DNA from: an uncultured Ferrovum sp.
GTDB lineage: Bacteria > Pseudomonadota > Gammaproteobacteria > Burkholderiales > Ferrovaceae
Length of the DNA stretch: 43,351 bases
Assembly: GCA_903893215.1 (NCBI GenBank)
Contig: CAITLJ010000041.1
Span: 1-43,351 of the forward strand
Direction: 5' to 3'
The notes beneath the pieces were generated by a model, which saw only the letters and a list, made by a program, of their open reading frames with translations, was not told the DNA's origin and searched no databases. The translations under genes were made by a program, and so were the position numbers. Shown piece after piece: positions 34,632-43,351 of this stretch; position 1 is the stretch's first letter, and every line of letters begins with the position of its first letter.

Positions 34632-37097
34632 ATGCATGGAGTCTTCGCCTTGAACGCACAACATCCAACACTTCGCCGAGCCGCACTGGCGGTGCTCCTC
34701 AGTTTTCAGTGCGCGGCGCACGCCGACGATCCGGGCTTGCCCCCTGCGGCCGCAACGGGCAGCCCGTCCCCTGCCACCACCCCGCGCAACGGCCAGACGT
34801 CTACCCTGGAGACGATTACCGTGACCTCACAACGCCGCAGCGAAAACCTGCAGGAAGTGCCGTTGAGCGTATCGGTGATCAGCGGCGACGATATCGCTGC
34901 AGCACGCATCACCAATTTCGATGACATCAGCCGTGCCATTCCCGGGGTGTCATTCAATTCCTTTGGTGCCACCTCCTCCACCACCAACGTGGTGATCCGC
35001 GGCGTGAGCTCCACGGCCGGATCGGCAACCGTGGGTACCTATCTGGATGACGTGTCGATCACCACAAAGAATTTTTACGACGGCAATGCCCTGCCCAGAC
35101 TGAATGATCTCGAGCGACTGGAAGTGCTGCGCGGCCCGCAGGGCACGCTGTTCGGCGCCAGCTCGGAGGGGGGCACCATCCGCTACATCAGCTCGGCACC
35201 GGACGTGAACCTGTTCAGCACCGAGATCACCGGCGACACGTCGGCCACCCAGCATGGAGGCGCCAACTTCAGCACGGCAGCCGTGATCAACACGCCGATT
35301 GAGAGCGGCAAGTCCGCCCTGCGCACGTCAATCGGCTACAACCAGGACAGCGGCTGGATCGACAACTACAACCAGAACGGCACGCTCAACAAAAAGGGCG
35401 TGAACGCCGAGAACACCTTCAGCCTGCACCTGCAGGGCAAGTTTCTGGAAGATGCCGGACTGAGCGTCACGCCCACGTTTTTCTACCAGCGCAATCGCAC
35501 CCAGGACAACAGCGCCTCGTACGTGGCCGCCCCCCCCTCGCCGGGGGTGACTGCCCTCTACGCGGTCCCCAGCGTGGGCCTGTACCAGCAGAACAAGCAG
35601 GTCCCGGAATGGAGCCAGGACCAGCTGCTGCTCGGCAGCCTGAGCGTAAAGAAGGCATTCGCGCACAGCGAACTCACCTCGGTCACCGGCCTTTACGAGC
35701 GCAAGGTGAACCGGCAGCAGGACGGCACCTACTTCAACAGCACCACTTTTGCTACTGCGTTCGTGGATCCCACTTATGCGGCCGCCGGACTGCCGCAGTT
35801 CCAGCCCGCCACCGACGCCATCATCGGCAATCTGCCCTCGCGCGTGGAATATCAGACCAAGTACCAGCAGTTCTCGCAGGAATTCCGTCTGGCTTCAACC
35901 GATAGCGACCGCACCCAAAACCCGCTCCAGTGGGTCGGCGGCATTTACGCCGCCAGCCAGAAAATCCACAACACCAATTACCAGACGATTCCCGGCATCT
36001 ATCCGGCATTTCAGTCAATTTATGGCGTGCCGCTCGACAGCTCGCTGATCCAGACCAATTTCGGCAACGGTGGCCCGTTGTTTCCGGACAACATCGACGA
36101 GTACGACAACCGCACCTACAACGAAAAGCAGATCGCAATCTTTGGCCAGCTTGACTACGACTTCACGCCAACCTGGCACGCCGGCATCGGCGGGCGCTTC
36201 CTGAAAGCGCACGAGGACTTTTCCTCCACCGAAATCGGCTTCTACCAGATCGGCAACATCAGCCCCTATTACCAGGACGCCAGCTACTCGGCTTTCACCC
36301 CCAAGGCCACCCTGTCGCATGACCTGAGCGACACTTCCAATGTGTATGCCTCGGCCGCCAAAGGCTTCCGTCTGGGCGGTCCCACCGGGCCGATCACCTT
36401 CGGAGCGGGCTCGGTCTGCAACGGCGACTTTCAGGCCATCGGGCAGACCAGCCAGCCTACCAAGTTTGGGTCGGACAGCCTGTGGACCTACGAACTGGGC
36501 AGCAAGAACAGCTTTGCCGACCGCCGCATCTCGATCGACATTGCCGGTTATGTCACCAACTGGAGCAATATCCAGCAGCAGATCTACCTGCCCACCTGCG
36601 GTTATTACTTCACGTCCAACGTGGGCAACGCGCGCATCGTGGGCGCCGAAATCGAGGCGCTGGTCAAGCCGCTTCCCGAACTCAAGCTAGGCTTCACCGG
36701 CAGCATCAATCACAGCGAGATCACCAGCACGGTCAACCCGACCGACGTGCCTGCGGGCGCCCATCTGATCGACGTACCGGGCGCCACCTACACCTTCCTG
36801 GTGGCCTACTCCCGCCCCTGGACCGACGACTACCTGTTTCATGCCCGCGCTGACTGGGCCTGGACAGGTGCCGCCAATGGCTCCTACCAGGTGGGTAACT
36901 CGAACTACTACAACCCGTCGTATGGCGTGCTGAACCTGAGTCTGGGCTTTGAGGGCAGCAAATATGATTTCGAGCTGTATGCCAAGAACGCCCTGGCCAA
37001 CCAGAAGATCATCCAGAGCCCCGAAATCAACACCGTGGTGGAAGGCTATACCGTGCATCCGCGCGTGATCGGCCTGACCGGACGCATCCGTTTTTGA
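34632..37097 (+). CDS. TonB-dependent outer-membrane receptor under guanidine-I riboswitch
   Basis: An 821-residue receptor. The signal peptide ends at CAAHA (about residue 31). The TonB-box region is [10 protein letters not shown] (60-69). The plug domain contains [26 protein letters not shown] and [18 protein letters not shown]. The rest is a 22-strand barrel ending GLTGRIRF with the terminal Phe required for assembly. It resembles the broad proteobacterial TonB receptor group used for diverse small molecules rather than a known siderophore receptor. GGAAAG precedes ATG 34632. Regulation by guanidine suggests guanidine or a guanidino compound as ligand (inference). Confidence 0.94.
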   Translation: MHGVFALNAQHPTLRRAALAVLLSFQCAAHADDPGLPPAAATGSPSPATTPRNGQTSTLETITVTSQRRSENLQEVPLSVSVISGDDIAAARITNFDDISRAIPGVSFNSFGATSSTTNVVIRGVSSTAGSATVGTYLDDVSITTKNFYDGNALPRLNDLERLEVLRGPQGTLFGASSEGGTIRYISSAPDVNLFSTEITGDTSATQHGGANFSTAAVINTPIESGKSALRTSIGYNQDSGWIDNYNQNGTLNKKGVNAENTFSLHLQGKFLEDAGLSVTPTFFYQRNRTQDNSASYVAAPPSPGVTALYAVPSVGLYQQNKQVPEWSQDQLLLGSLSVKKAFAHSELTSVTGLYERKVNRQQDGTYFNSTTFATAFVDPTYAAAGLPQFQPATDAIIGNLPSRVEYQTKYQQFSQEFRLASTDSDRTQNPLQWVGGIYAASQKIHNTNYQTIPGIYPAFQSIYGVPLDSSLIQTNFGNGGPLFPDNIDEYDNRTYNEKQIAIFGQLDYDFTPTWHAGIGGRFLKAHEDFSSTEIGFYQIGNISPYYQDASYSAFTPKATLSHDLSDTSNVYASAAKGFRLGGPTGPITFGAGSVCNGDFQAIGQTSQPTKFGSDSLWTYELGSKNSFADRRISIDIAGYVTNWSNIQQQIYLPTCGYYFTSNVGNARIVGAEIEALVKPLPELKLGFTGSINHSEITSTVNPTDVPAGAHLIDVPGATYTFLVAYSRPWTDDYLFHARADWAWTGAANGSYQVGNSNYYNPSYGVLNLSLGFEGSKYDFELYAKNALANQKIIQSPEINTVVEGYTVHPRVIGLTGRIRF

Positions 37098-37195
37098 CCA
37101 GGGGCGCCCGGCCAGCCACCGCTGGGCGGGACCACCTGCCTGCCGACATACCTTCTGCCTGCCATTTGTCAGGCCATTCTGCTGATGGAGTTTCA

Positions 37196-38206
37196 ATGAA
37201 GCCTTCCCGCCCGTTTGCACTTTCCATCTGGCGCCTTGCCTGCCTGGGGTTGAGCCTGATGGTTGGACTGATTGCGCTGCCGGCCCATGCCGCCGGCCCA
37301 CTCAAGATCGGCTACAGCGACTGGCCGGGCTGGGTGGCGTGGCAGGTGGCGATCGACAAAGGCTGGTTCAAAGACGCAGGGGTGAGCGCTGAGTTCGTCT
37401 GGTTTGATTACTCGGCTTCGCTCGACGCTTTCACCGCCGGCAAGATCGACGCCGTCACCATGTCCAACGGCGATGCGCTGGTCACCGGTGCTGGCGGCGC
37501 CAAGAGCGTGATGGTCCTGCTCACCGACTATTCGAATGGCAACGACATGATCATCGGCAAGCCCGGCATCAGGAGCCTCAAGGACCTGAGGGGCAAGAAA
37601 GTGTCGGTGGAATTCGGGCTGCTGGAACACCTGTTGCTGCTCAATGGCCTGAAAAAGGCAGGCATGAAGCCCTCCGACATCACGCTGGTCAATGCCAAGA
37701 CCAACGAAATGCCGCAAATGCTGGGCTCCGGCGATGTGGCCGCCGTGGGCGCCTGGCAACCGGTATCCGGTCAGGCACTGAAGGGCCTGCCCGGAGCACG
37801 ACCGATCTACACATCGGCAGACGAACCCGGCCTGATCATGGATGTGCTGGCAGTCAATCCGGCCAGCGCGGCCGCGCGTCGTGGCGACTGGCAAAAGATG
37901 GTGAAGGTGTGGGACCGGGTGGTCGCCTATATCAATGACCCGAAAACCCAGCCCGACGCCGTCCGCATCATGGCCGCCCGGGTGGGCATCCCGCCGGAGA
38001 CCTACCTGCCCCTGCTCAAGGGTACTCACCTGATCAGCGTGGCGGAAGGCCGCAAGCTTTACGTCAAGGCTGACGGCTTCGGCTCGCTGTTCGGATCCTC
38101 GAAGATTGCGGACGACTTCAACGTGAGCAACGCGGTCTACAAGAGTCATCAGGACGTCGCAACATACATTGATCCCAGCTTCCTCAATGCCGATGCCAAG
38201 CATTGA
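37196..38206 (+). CDS. ABC substrate-binding protein (NMT1/SsuA-TauA type)
   Basis: 336 residues. The signal peptide ends LPAHA before [14 protein letters not shown]. It then shows the two-lobed NMT1/SsuA pattern: [31 protein letters not shown]-like ligand loop, [15 protein letters not shown] and [14 protein letters not shown] hinge. Homologous importers recur behind guanidine-I riboswitches, usually beside urea/guanidine carboxylase genes. GGAG lies 5 bases before ATG 37196. The 98-bp gap after the receptor gene has no obvious promoter, so co-transcription from the riboswitch is likely. Confidence 0.92.
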   Translation: MKPSRPFALSIWRLACLGLSLMVGLIALPAHAAGPLKIGYSDWPGWVAWQVAIDKGWFKDAGVSAEFVWFDYSASLDAFTAGKIDAVTMSNGDALVTGAGGAKSVMVLLTDYSNGNDMIIGKPGIRSLKDLRGKKVSVEFGLLEHLLLLNGLKKAGMKPSDITLVNAKTNEMPQMLGSGDVAAVGAWQPVSGQALKGLPGARPIYTSADEPGLIMDVLAVNPASAAARRGDWQKMVKVWDRVVAYINDPKTQPDAVRIMAARVGIPPETYLPLLKGTHLISVAEGRKLYVKADGFGSLFGSSKIADDFNVSNAVYKSHQDVATYIDPSFLNADAKH

Positions 38207-39203
38207 CGCGGGCCTGCCCTTGAAGCCCGCCCTGCAGCAACAAACCCGGCACTGGTTCGCCGTGCGCACCGTGCTCGACGCACAGCAGCGTCTGCTGCTC
38301 GGCGTCGGATCATTCGCGCTGCCCATCCTGGTGTGGTGCCTGGTCAGCTACCTACCCTTCGTGTGGCATCCAAAAATGGAGATCCGTGACGCGGGCGGGG
38401 TGGACTACTTTCAGGTGGGCATGCTGGTCGACCACGCCCAGTTTCTGGAAGAACGCGACAACATGGTGGCGCAGCATCTGGCGCTGCCGCGCGGCGTGCC
38501 TGCCAACCCGATCTATTTGCCAGCGCCACACGAGGTGGCGCTGGCCTTCGTGCGCGCCTTCACCACGCCACCAGAACAAAAGGACCAACCCTGGCTGCAC
38601 GAGGCGCTGTGGCACAGCATCCAGGTGATTTTCTGGGGCTTCTTGGCATCCTCGCTGATCGGCATTCCACTCGGCATCCTGTCCGGCACCTATGCCGCGG
38701 TCGGCAGGCTCAATGAGCCCTTCATCGAGTTCTTCCGCTACCTGCCGGCACCTGCATTCGGCGCCCTCGCCGTGGCGGTGCTCGGCATTTACGACGGACC
38801 CAAGATCGCGATCATCTTCATTGGCACGTTCTTCCAGCAGGTACTGATCGTTGCCAACACCACCCGCAAGCTGGATGCCACGCTGATCGAGGCTGCACTC
38901 ACCTTGGGTACGCGCGGCGTGCGACTGCTGACGCGCGTGGTGGTGCCCGGCATCCTGCCCGACCTCTACCGCGACCAGCGCATCCTGCTGGGCTGGGCCT
39001 GGACTTACCTGATCGTGGCGGAACTGATCGGCACCAGCACCGGTATCACATTCTTCATCACCCAGCAGGCGCGCTACCAGCACTTTGATCGTGTCTATGC
39101 CGCCATTTTCATGATCGGCGTGGTCGGCTTTGGCACCGATCTGCTGCTCGCCCGACTGGGTCGTCGCCTGTTCCCATGGGATCGCTCAACCGACCAGGAC
39201 TGA
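38187..39203 (+). CDS. ABC transporter permease with an unusually long periplasmic loop
   Basis: About 338 residues. After the first helix ([23 protein letters not shown]) comes a polar stretch of roughly 85 residues ([16 protein letters not shown] to [12 protein letters not shown]) before the SsuC-like core. The core carries the EAA-type loop [31 protein letters not shown]. Ordinary SsuC/TauC permeases are about 250-270 residues and lack this insert, which may dock the binding protein. The start is uncertain (ATG 38187 or 38193) and overlaps the binding-protein gene; both lack a clear Shine-Dalgarno sequence, suggesting translational coupling. Confidence 0.9.
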   Translation: MPMPSIDAGLPLKPALQQQTRHWFAVRTVLDAQQRLLLGVGSFALPILVWCLVSYLPFVWHPKMEIRDAGGVDYFQVGMLVDHAQFLEERDNMVAQHLALPRGVPANPIYLPAPHEVALAFVRAFTTPPEQKDQPWLHEALWHSIQVIFWGFLASSLIGIPLGILSGTYAAVGRLNEPFIEFFRYLPAPAFGALAVAVLGIYDGPKIAIIFIGTFFQQVLIVANTTRKLDATLIEAALTLGTRGVRLLTRVVVPGILPDLYRDQRILLGWAWTYLIVAELIGTSTGITFFITQQARYQHFDRVYAAIFMIGVVGFGTDLLLARLGRRLFPWDRSTDQD

Positions 39204-39213
39204 GACCCGCAAC

Positions 39214-40143
39214 ATGACCCGGCCACCCGAGGATTTCCCCCTGCCCGATTATCTGGACCAATCCCCCGCCGTGCGGGCGCGCTTTGCGCGCATCCGCCAA
39301 CGTGAGCCCATCCTGGAGGTGCGCGGACTGGGCAAACGCTTCCATACCCGACAGGGCGAAGTCGAAGCGCTGCGCGATCTGAACTTTGCCGTGCACCGGC
39401 GCGAGTTCGTGTGCGTGATCGGTCCGTCCGGTTGTGGCAAGTCGACCCTGATCCGCATTCTGGCCGGCCTGGAACCACACAGCAGCGGCGAGGTACTGCT
39501 TGACGGTGCGCCGGTGCAGGGCCCCGGCCGCGATCGCGGCATGGTCTTTCAGGGCTACTCGCTGTTTCCCTGGTTGACCGTGAAAGAGAACGTGATGTTC
39601 GGTCCCGAGATGAGCGGCGCAGGCCGCGACGAAGCGGAGCGCGACGCGCTGATGTGGCTGGATCAGGTCGGACTCACACGCTTCGCCGATGCCTATCCGC
39701 ATCAACTGTCCGGCGGCATGCGGCAACGGGTGGCAATTGCGCGCGCCCTGGTCAACCAGCCGCGCATCCTGTTGATGGACGAACCATTCGGCGCGCTGGA
39801 TGCGCAAACGCGTGCCCGCATGCAGGGCCACCTGCTCGACATCTGGCGCAACATCGACGTGACCGTGCTGTTCATCACCCATGATCTTGATGAAGCAATT
39901 TATCTGGCTGACCGCATCCTGGTGCTGAAAGCCCATCCGGGCGAGGTACAGGAATTGATCGAAGTGCCGGTGCCGCGCCCGCGCAGTCCAGGCCAGTTTG
40001 CCAGCGTGGAATTCCGCGCCACCAAGGCACGACTGGAAGCCTTGATCCACCCGCCGCAGGAACAGCACGACGAAGCCAGACTCGAGCCCGAGATTCAGCC
40101 CCGGCTGATCCGGCTCACCAATGTCAACGACGACGTCGAATGA
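39214..40143 (+). CDS. ABC transporter ATP-binding protein (SsuB/TauB type)
   Basis: 309 residues. Walker A is [10 protein letters not shown], the Q-loop is [10 protein letters not shown], the signature is [15 protein letters not shown], Walker B is [12 protein letters not shown], and the H-loop is ITHDLDEA. There is a ~35-residue N-terminal extension and a longer C-terminal tail (residues 250-309) than in typical TauB. It starts 10 bp after the permease stop and completes a receptor-binding protein-permease-ATPase operon. Confidence 0.94.
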   Translation: MTRPPEDFPLPDYLDQSPAVRARFARIRQREPILEVRGLGKRFHTRQGEVEALRDLNFAVHRREFVCVIGPSGCGKSTLIRILAGLEPHSSGEVLLDGAPVQGPGRDRGMVFQGYSLFPWLTVKENVMFGPEMSGAGRDEAERDALMWLDQVGLTRFADAYPHQLSGGMRQRVAIARALVNQPRILLMDEPFGALDAQTRARMQGHLLDIWRNIDVTVLFITHDLDEAIYLADRILVLKAHPGEVQELIEVPVPRPRSPGQFASVEFRATKARLEALIHPPQEQHDEARLEPEIQPRLIRLTNVNDDVE

Positions 40144-40154
40144 AGGGGACGCCG

Positions 40155-40179
40155 CCCCATTGCGCCAGGCGCAATGGGG
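40155..40179. terminator. Strong hairpin after the guanidine-responsive operon
   Basis: CCCCATTGCGC (40155-40165) and GCGCAATGGGG (40169-40179) form a perfect 11-bp stem with a CAG loop, 11 bp after the ATPase stop. There is no T-run on either side, so it may act as an RNA-end stabiliser or a non-canonical terminator. Confidence 0.6.
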
Positions 40180-40197
40180 TCACGGCGACCTTGAACG

Positions 40198-40320
40198 ATC
40201 AACATCCCGCCGGGATCAACTGCCTACAAACTGGTGGCCAAAACCGCCACGGTGAACGGTGTCACCGAGTTGGTCACGGCCGGCGCGTACGAGGTCTATT
40301 ACCTGGCGAGCAGCTTCTGA
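40198..40320 (+). pseudogene. C-terminal remnant of a lost rightward gene
   Basis: Rightward translation from about 40198 gives a coherent tail that includes STAYKLVAKTATVNGV and VTAGAYEVYYLASSF and then stops at 40318-40320. The frame has an in-frame stop (TGA) at 40192, and the probable preceding piece (GVTATLND) is in another frame. The sequence has the strand-rich, Thr/Val-rich look of an extracellular or Ig-like domain. No start or ribosome-binding site is present, so it is best read as the decayed end of a gene, overlapping the tail of the convergent protease. Confidence 0.4.
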
Positions 40321-42355
40321 CAGAGGCATTACCGCCGGGGCGGAGACCGGTTGGGCTATTGCGCGGGCTGAACGCGATCACCAGTCCTGAACCCAGCAAC
40401 ATTAGCGCCCACGGCGGCAGCGGTACGTCTCCTCCGTCGCTGTTACCTGCGGTGGCCACGACTTCGGTGAGTCCGGCAGCCGCCGGGCCACCGGCATTGT
40501 TCAGATCACCGGAGTAAACGGCGCTGATGACGTCGGCGCCCGTCAGGGTCAGCTGCGTTGTGGTCAGCGTGGCAACGCCATTCACCAGCGCGACTGGCGC
40601 GCCAAGGTTCACGCCGTTGACCTGGAACTGCACGGTACCGCTTGGCGAATTGCCGGTCACCGTTGCGCTGAGGGTCAGGGACTGACCGGGGCGGATGGTG
40701 GCTGACGAGGCTGTGATAATGACTGCACTCCGGGTCAGAGCGGCGGTTGCCGACACATCAAAACTGCCGAACCCGGTCGTAAAATCCCAACCCGGCGCGG
40801 CCGAGTACGTGCCATTGGAACCCGTGACGACATCGTGAAATGCGGTCGTGCCGGATACGCCACGGCTGTAGATCCAGGTGGAGGGCAAACCCAGCCTGGC
40901 ATTGTTCGCCGTCTGGATGCGGGCCCAGCTGGCGACAAACAACGGGGCCGCAAGACTGGTGCCACCGTACTGTGCCGCTGCGCCATTCACCACGATGACT
41001 GCACCGGAATTCGGGTCGGCGTCAAAGGCAACATCGGGTAGTCCCCGAAAATTTCCTGCCACCACCCCCGTTTGCCAGGCCGGCCTGGGTTCGATCAGGC
41101 TTGGGCTGCCACCGCCTCCGGTCCAGGCCACCTCACCGCCGTAATTGCCTGCAGCATCCATGTACAGGGTCGTGCCTCCCACCGCCACCACGTAGGGCGA
41201 ACTGGCCGGATAAGCGGCGCCAGCCAGGGTCCCTACCGGTGCTCCGCACTCGCTGGCGCCGCTGTCACCGGTGCTGACGGCAAACGTCTGGCCTTGCGCC
41301 ACCGCCAGCTTGAACAATTGATCGTCCGCCGCCAGCGATCCATCCGACCGCGCTGCTGTCTCACACACACCGAGAGACATATTGATCACCGCCGCGACAT
41401 TGTCACTCACGGCGCGATTGATGGCGCTGGTGATATCGGAGTCAAGGAAGGAGTGTGCGGCATACAGCCGCAGTTCCTTGACCTGACCGCCTGCCATCGA
41501 CTGGATGGTCTGGCTGTCCAGATCCCATTCCGGGGTGCCGGAGGTGTCGGTGCCCGCGCTCCCGACCGTGACCACTCTTGGCACGATTGCAGGAAGCTGG
41601 TTCTGCGCCTGAAACGACTGCAGGTCGGCCAGCGTCTGCGTCATGCTGCCTGCCGTAATGATCGCCACACTGGTGGCCGTGGCCGCAGGCAGGCTGGCTG
41701 CACCATAGGCCTGGGGGAAATTGACCGGATTGATACCGTGCACGCTTCCGGTCAGGTTCACCGCTGCGGCCTGCACACTCATTGGACGCATGCGATCCAG
41801 AGTCTGGAGTCCCAGCACCGCCAGCACGCGCCCCCCCAGGACCGCAGGCACCTGCACATCCTGAAGGTTGGCAATGCCGGAGCGGCCTTCCCGTACAAAA
41901 TGCCCAAGTTCGGTATGGAAGGCTTTGCGGACGGCGTCTGGACCGCCTTTTGCGCTCACCAGCAGGTGATTTGGGGCCGCATGGACATCCGAAAAGCCCG
42001 CCCTCAACAAATAGTCAACCACCGTCTGTGCATCTGCACTGGTCGGCTCGTAGTCCCGCTCGATGTCGGTCCGTCCCAACCAATGGTGGTAGGCCGGGTG
42101 ACCGGGTTGGTGCAGGGCTTGCAGGGTGGCGTCCAGCCCGGCGGTATTGCGTAATCGCAACGCAACGGCGATCTCCACGGACTCATCACGCTTCAGATAG
42201 TCGCGAAAGCTTGCCGTCGCCATCGGGTGTGCACGCGTCTGCGTGGCTGCCATGCCTGCAGTGGCACCTGTGGCCAGTGCAGGCTGGGTCAAGCACATCG
42301 CAATAACAAGAATGACCAGACGGAGGACCGCCTGGCAGGAGCCTTGGTGACACAC
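40274..42355 (-). CDS. S53 family (sedolisin/kumamolisin) secreted serine-carboxyl protease
   Basis: About 693 residues. Start GTG 42355 has GAGG 6 bases upstream. A signal peptide (VLRLVILVIAMCLTQPALA) is followed by a pro-domain (to about 195; SVEIAVALRLRN, YHHWLG) and the catalytic domain. Catalytic Glu276 and Asp280 are in EWDLD, and nucleophile Ser466 is in GGTSLAAP. A C-terminal Ig-like domain (about 550-635; TATIRPGQSLTLSATVTGN) precedes a hydrophobic VPLPPWALMLLGSGLVIAF segment resembling a C-terminal sorting signal. After it the frame runs on for about 29 basic residues into the neighbouring remnant, suggesting an original stop was lost. S53 proteases are typically active at acid pH. 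Confidence 0.9.
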   Translation of the reverse strand: MCHQGSCQAVLRLVILVIAMCLTQPALATGATAGMAATQTRAHPMATASFRDYLKRDESVEIAVALRLRNTAGLDATLQALHQPGHPAYHHWLGRTDIERDYEPTSADAQTVVDYLLRAGFSDVHAAPNHLLVSAKGGPDAVRKAFHTELGHFVREGRSGIANLQDVQVPAVLGGRVLAVLGLQTLDRMRPMSVQAAAVNLTGSVHGINPVNFPQAYGAASLPAATATSVAIITAGSMTQTLADLQSFQAQNQLPAIVPRVVTVGSAGTDTSGTPEWDLDSQTIQSMAGGQVKELRLYAAHSFLDSDITSAINRAVSDNVAAVINMSLGVCETAARSDGSLAADDQLFKLAVAQGQTFAVSTGDSGASECGAPVGTLAGAAYPASSPYVVAVGGTTLYMDAAGNYGGEVAWTGGGGSPSLIEPRPAWQTGVVAGNFRGLPDVAFDADPNSGAVIVVNGAAAQYGGTSLAAPLFVASWARIQTANNARLGLPSTWIYSRGVSGTTAFHDVVTGSNGTYSAAPGWDFTTGFGSFDVSATAALTRSAVIITASSATIRPGQSLTLSATVTGNSPSGTVQFQVNGVNLGAPVALVNGVATLTTTQLTLTGADVISAVYSGDLNNAGGPAAAGLTEVVATAGNSDGGDVPLPPWALMLLGSGLVIAFSPRNSPTGLRPGGNASVRSCSPGNRPRTRRP

Positions 42356-42449
42356 CGCCAACCTCGTTGCGCTATCCGTTCAGCGTTTGAGGATACGGCG
42401 ACCTGACCGGCGATGGGTTACGCGAAGTCGCGTCAGGGCGATAACAATC

Positions 42450-42734
42450 ATGATCCGAACAGACCATGTGGCGGCGGTGCCTGCCGCCACCATCTCCCTG
42501 GCTTGCGTGTGCCGGGCACTCGTGACCACGCGGCGCGCTGACCGCGCGCTCGCGAACGCACCGGACGGAGACCGCCAGGTAGCCGCCTTTCGCCGTCACG
42601 TATCCCTGCTGGCCGCCCTCGACCCGAAGCTGCCCTCCGTGTGTCGCGATCTGGCGTTTGAAAATCCCCACCTGGTCTTTCTGAGGCACTGGCGCAAGGC
42701 CCCCGCTCCCGGTCTGAACCCAATGGCGATCTAA
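42450..42734 (+). CDS. Hypothetical protein, 94 residues
   Basis: An open frame MIRTDHVAAVPAATISLAC to GLNPMAI with GC-rich third positions throughout, as expected for a real gene of this genome. It is mainly helical (RQVAAFRRHVSLLAALDPKL) with three Cys and no signal peptide. No family is recognised. The Shine-Dalgarno match is poor (AGGG 12 bases upstream). It is divergent from the protease. Confidence 0.45.
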   Translation: MIRTDHVAAVPAATISLACVCRALVTTRRADRALANAPDGDRQVAAFRRHVSLLAALDPKLPSVCRDLAFENPHLVFLRHWRKAPAPGLNPMAI

Positions 42735-43200
42735 CGATCGGTGTACGTATGAAAGTACATCTCAACGTAGGTATTCGATGGGTATTCCACCGTAGAGTAA
42801 CGTACCTACATCCATGATTAAAAGATCATTAGAAATGAAACCGCATGGGGCCCGGGCAGCAGTCCTCGCGGGCCCCATCGATGCCGATACGATCGCTCCA
42901 ATTCGGTCAATCCAGGTCCGCCATGGGCCGGCCAGCGCCGCACCGTGCTCACCGTCAGCGGTCGCCCGAATGACTGCTCCCGGTGCGATACCGCTCCCCC
43001 GAGACCAAGCGCAGTGCGGAACCAAGCGCCGGCAGGTTCAAGAGTCGCTCAACTCAGCACTATCGCTACCGCCGCCGCGAGGCAGTAGCGGGGCTCGTTG
43101 ACTTTTCCTCTCAGAACGGCTGGAGGTCATGATCACCGGTCAAGGTGGGCAGGACGCCCGGACTCGCTGCTCAGGAACGCCGGAATACGCGCAGCCGACT
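42735..43200. other. Non-coding stretch with a lower-GC block and an inverted repeat
   Basis: No convincing gene on either strand. Bases 42741-42840 are markedly richer in A/T than the surroundings and full of GTAC/ACGTA words. GTAGGTA (42767-42773) is complementary to TACCTAC (42803-42809) across a 29-base loop. Small open frames on both strands here have no ribosome-binding site or family look. The change in composition suggests transferred or mobile DNA. Confidence 0.5.
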
Positions 43201-43212
43201 GCGACGTCCATT

Positions 43213-43316
43213 TGGCACTTTGTCGCGCTGCTCGATGGGCTGATGGTCTTGGCATAAACGACCCAACACCTTTTGGCACATTGTCGGAAAATGGAAGTTA
43301 TCGTGGCACTTTGTCG
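43213..43316. mobile_element. Candidate insertion-sequence end with three spaced repeats
   Basis: TGGCACTTTGTCG (43213-43225), TGGCACATTGTCG (43274-43286) and GGCACTTTGTCGG (43305-43317) are direct repeats 61 and 30 bp apart. GATCACCGG also recurs (43132-43140 and 43322-43330). Repeated transposase-binding sites spaced at an end are typical of IS21-family elements, but no transposase gene is within the window, so the element would continue beyond the right edge. Confidence 0.35.
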
Positions 43317-43351
43317 GTGACGATCACCGGCGGCAGGACTCACGCCGGAAC

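Noticed and set aside
41072-42154. Rightward 360-codon open frame opposite the S53 protease
   Set aside because: Antisense to a protease with intact catalytic residues; His/Arg-rich low-complexity translation without family resemblance.
42762-43025. Leftward 87-codon open frame near the right edge
   Set aside because: No ribosome-binding site or recognisable domain, crosses the compositionally odd block, and an equally open rightward frame overlaps it.

Overview
The window looks like a chromosomal segment of a GC-rich, Gram-negative proteobacterium. The order hemA-prfA-prmC-grxD, a phasin, abundant outer-membrane/TonB functions and the codon usage fit a betaproteobacterium best; no species can be named from the sequence alone. 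No rRNA, tRNA or CRISPR array was seen.

Left part (1-8030): the end of an unidentified gene is followed by a leftward operon (small secreted protein, glutathione peroxidase, VOC protein). It is divergent from a CarH/LitR-type MerR regulator that keeps the cobalamin-photoreceptor residues. The spacer holds two direct repeats exactly 11 bp apart, the architecture of CarH operators. Then come hemA-prfA-prmC (overlapping genes), a CGFS glutaredoxin with a palindrome inside its promoter, and two inner-membrane proteins, one a long coiled coil.

8030-18005: a two-component system behind a foldable leader is followed by a membrane-lipid cluster (DUF1295-type methyltransferase-fold protein, cyclopropane-fatty-acid synthase family enzyme, exported protein). 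A LysR regulator is divergent from pirin and a flavodoxin-type quinone reductase. A leftward acyl carrier protein / ketoacyl synthase / MipA-OmpV operon closes this part.

18005-31920: a very long TonB/TolA-like protein is coupled to an MFS carrier. A phasin has a clear sigma-70 promoter and a near-palindrome at its start site. A complete five-gene peptide-type ABC importer has a sigma-54-like promoter and an NtrC-like site. After it lie a flavin-barrel protein, a fatty-acid-hydroxylase family protein, a papain-like candidate and a protein with a degenerate Nudix region.

31920-43351: ilvD and a 54-residue glycine-rich membrane protein precede the most striking locus. Tandem NtrC-like sites and a strong -24/-12 element stand before a canonical guanidine-I (ykkC) riboswitch, followed by a TonB-dependent receptor and a complete substrate-binding protein / permease / ATPase ABC transporter. 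This reads as a nitrogen-controlled, guanidine-gated import route spanning both membranes, with no guanidine-degrading enzyme in the window. The right edge holds an S53 (sedolisin) protease, a gene remnant and spaced repeats resembling the end of an insertion sequence.
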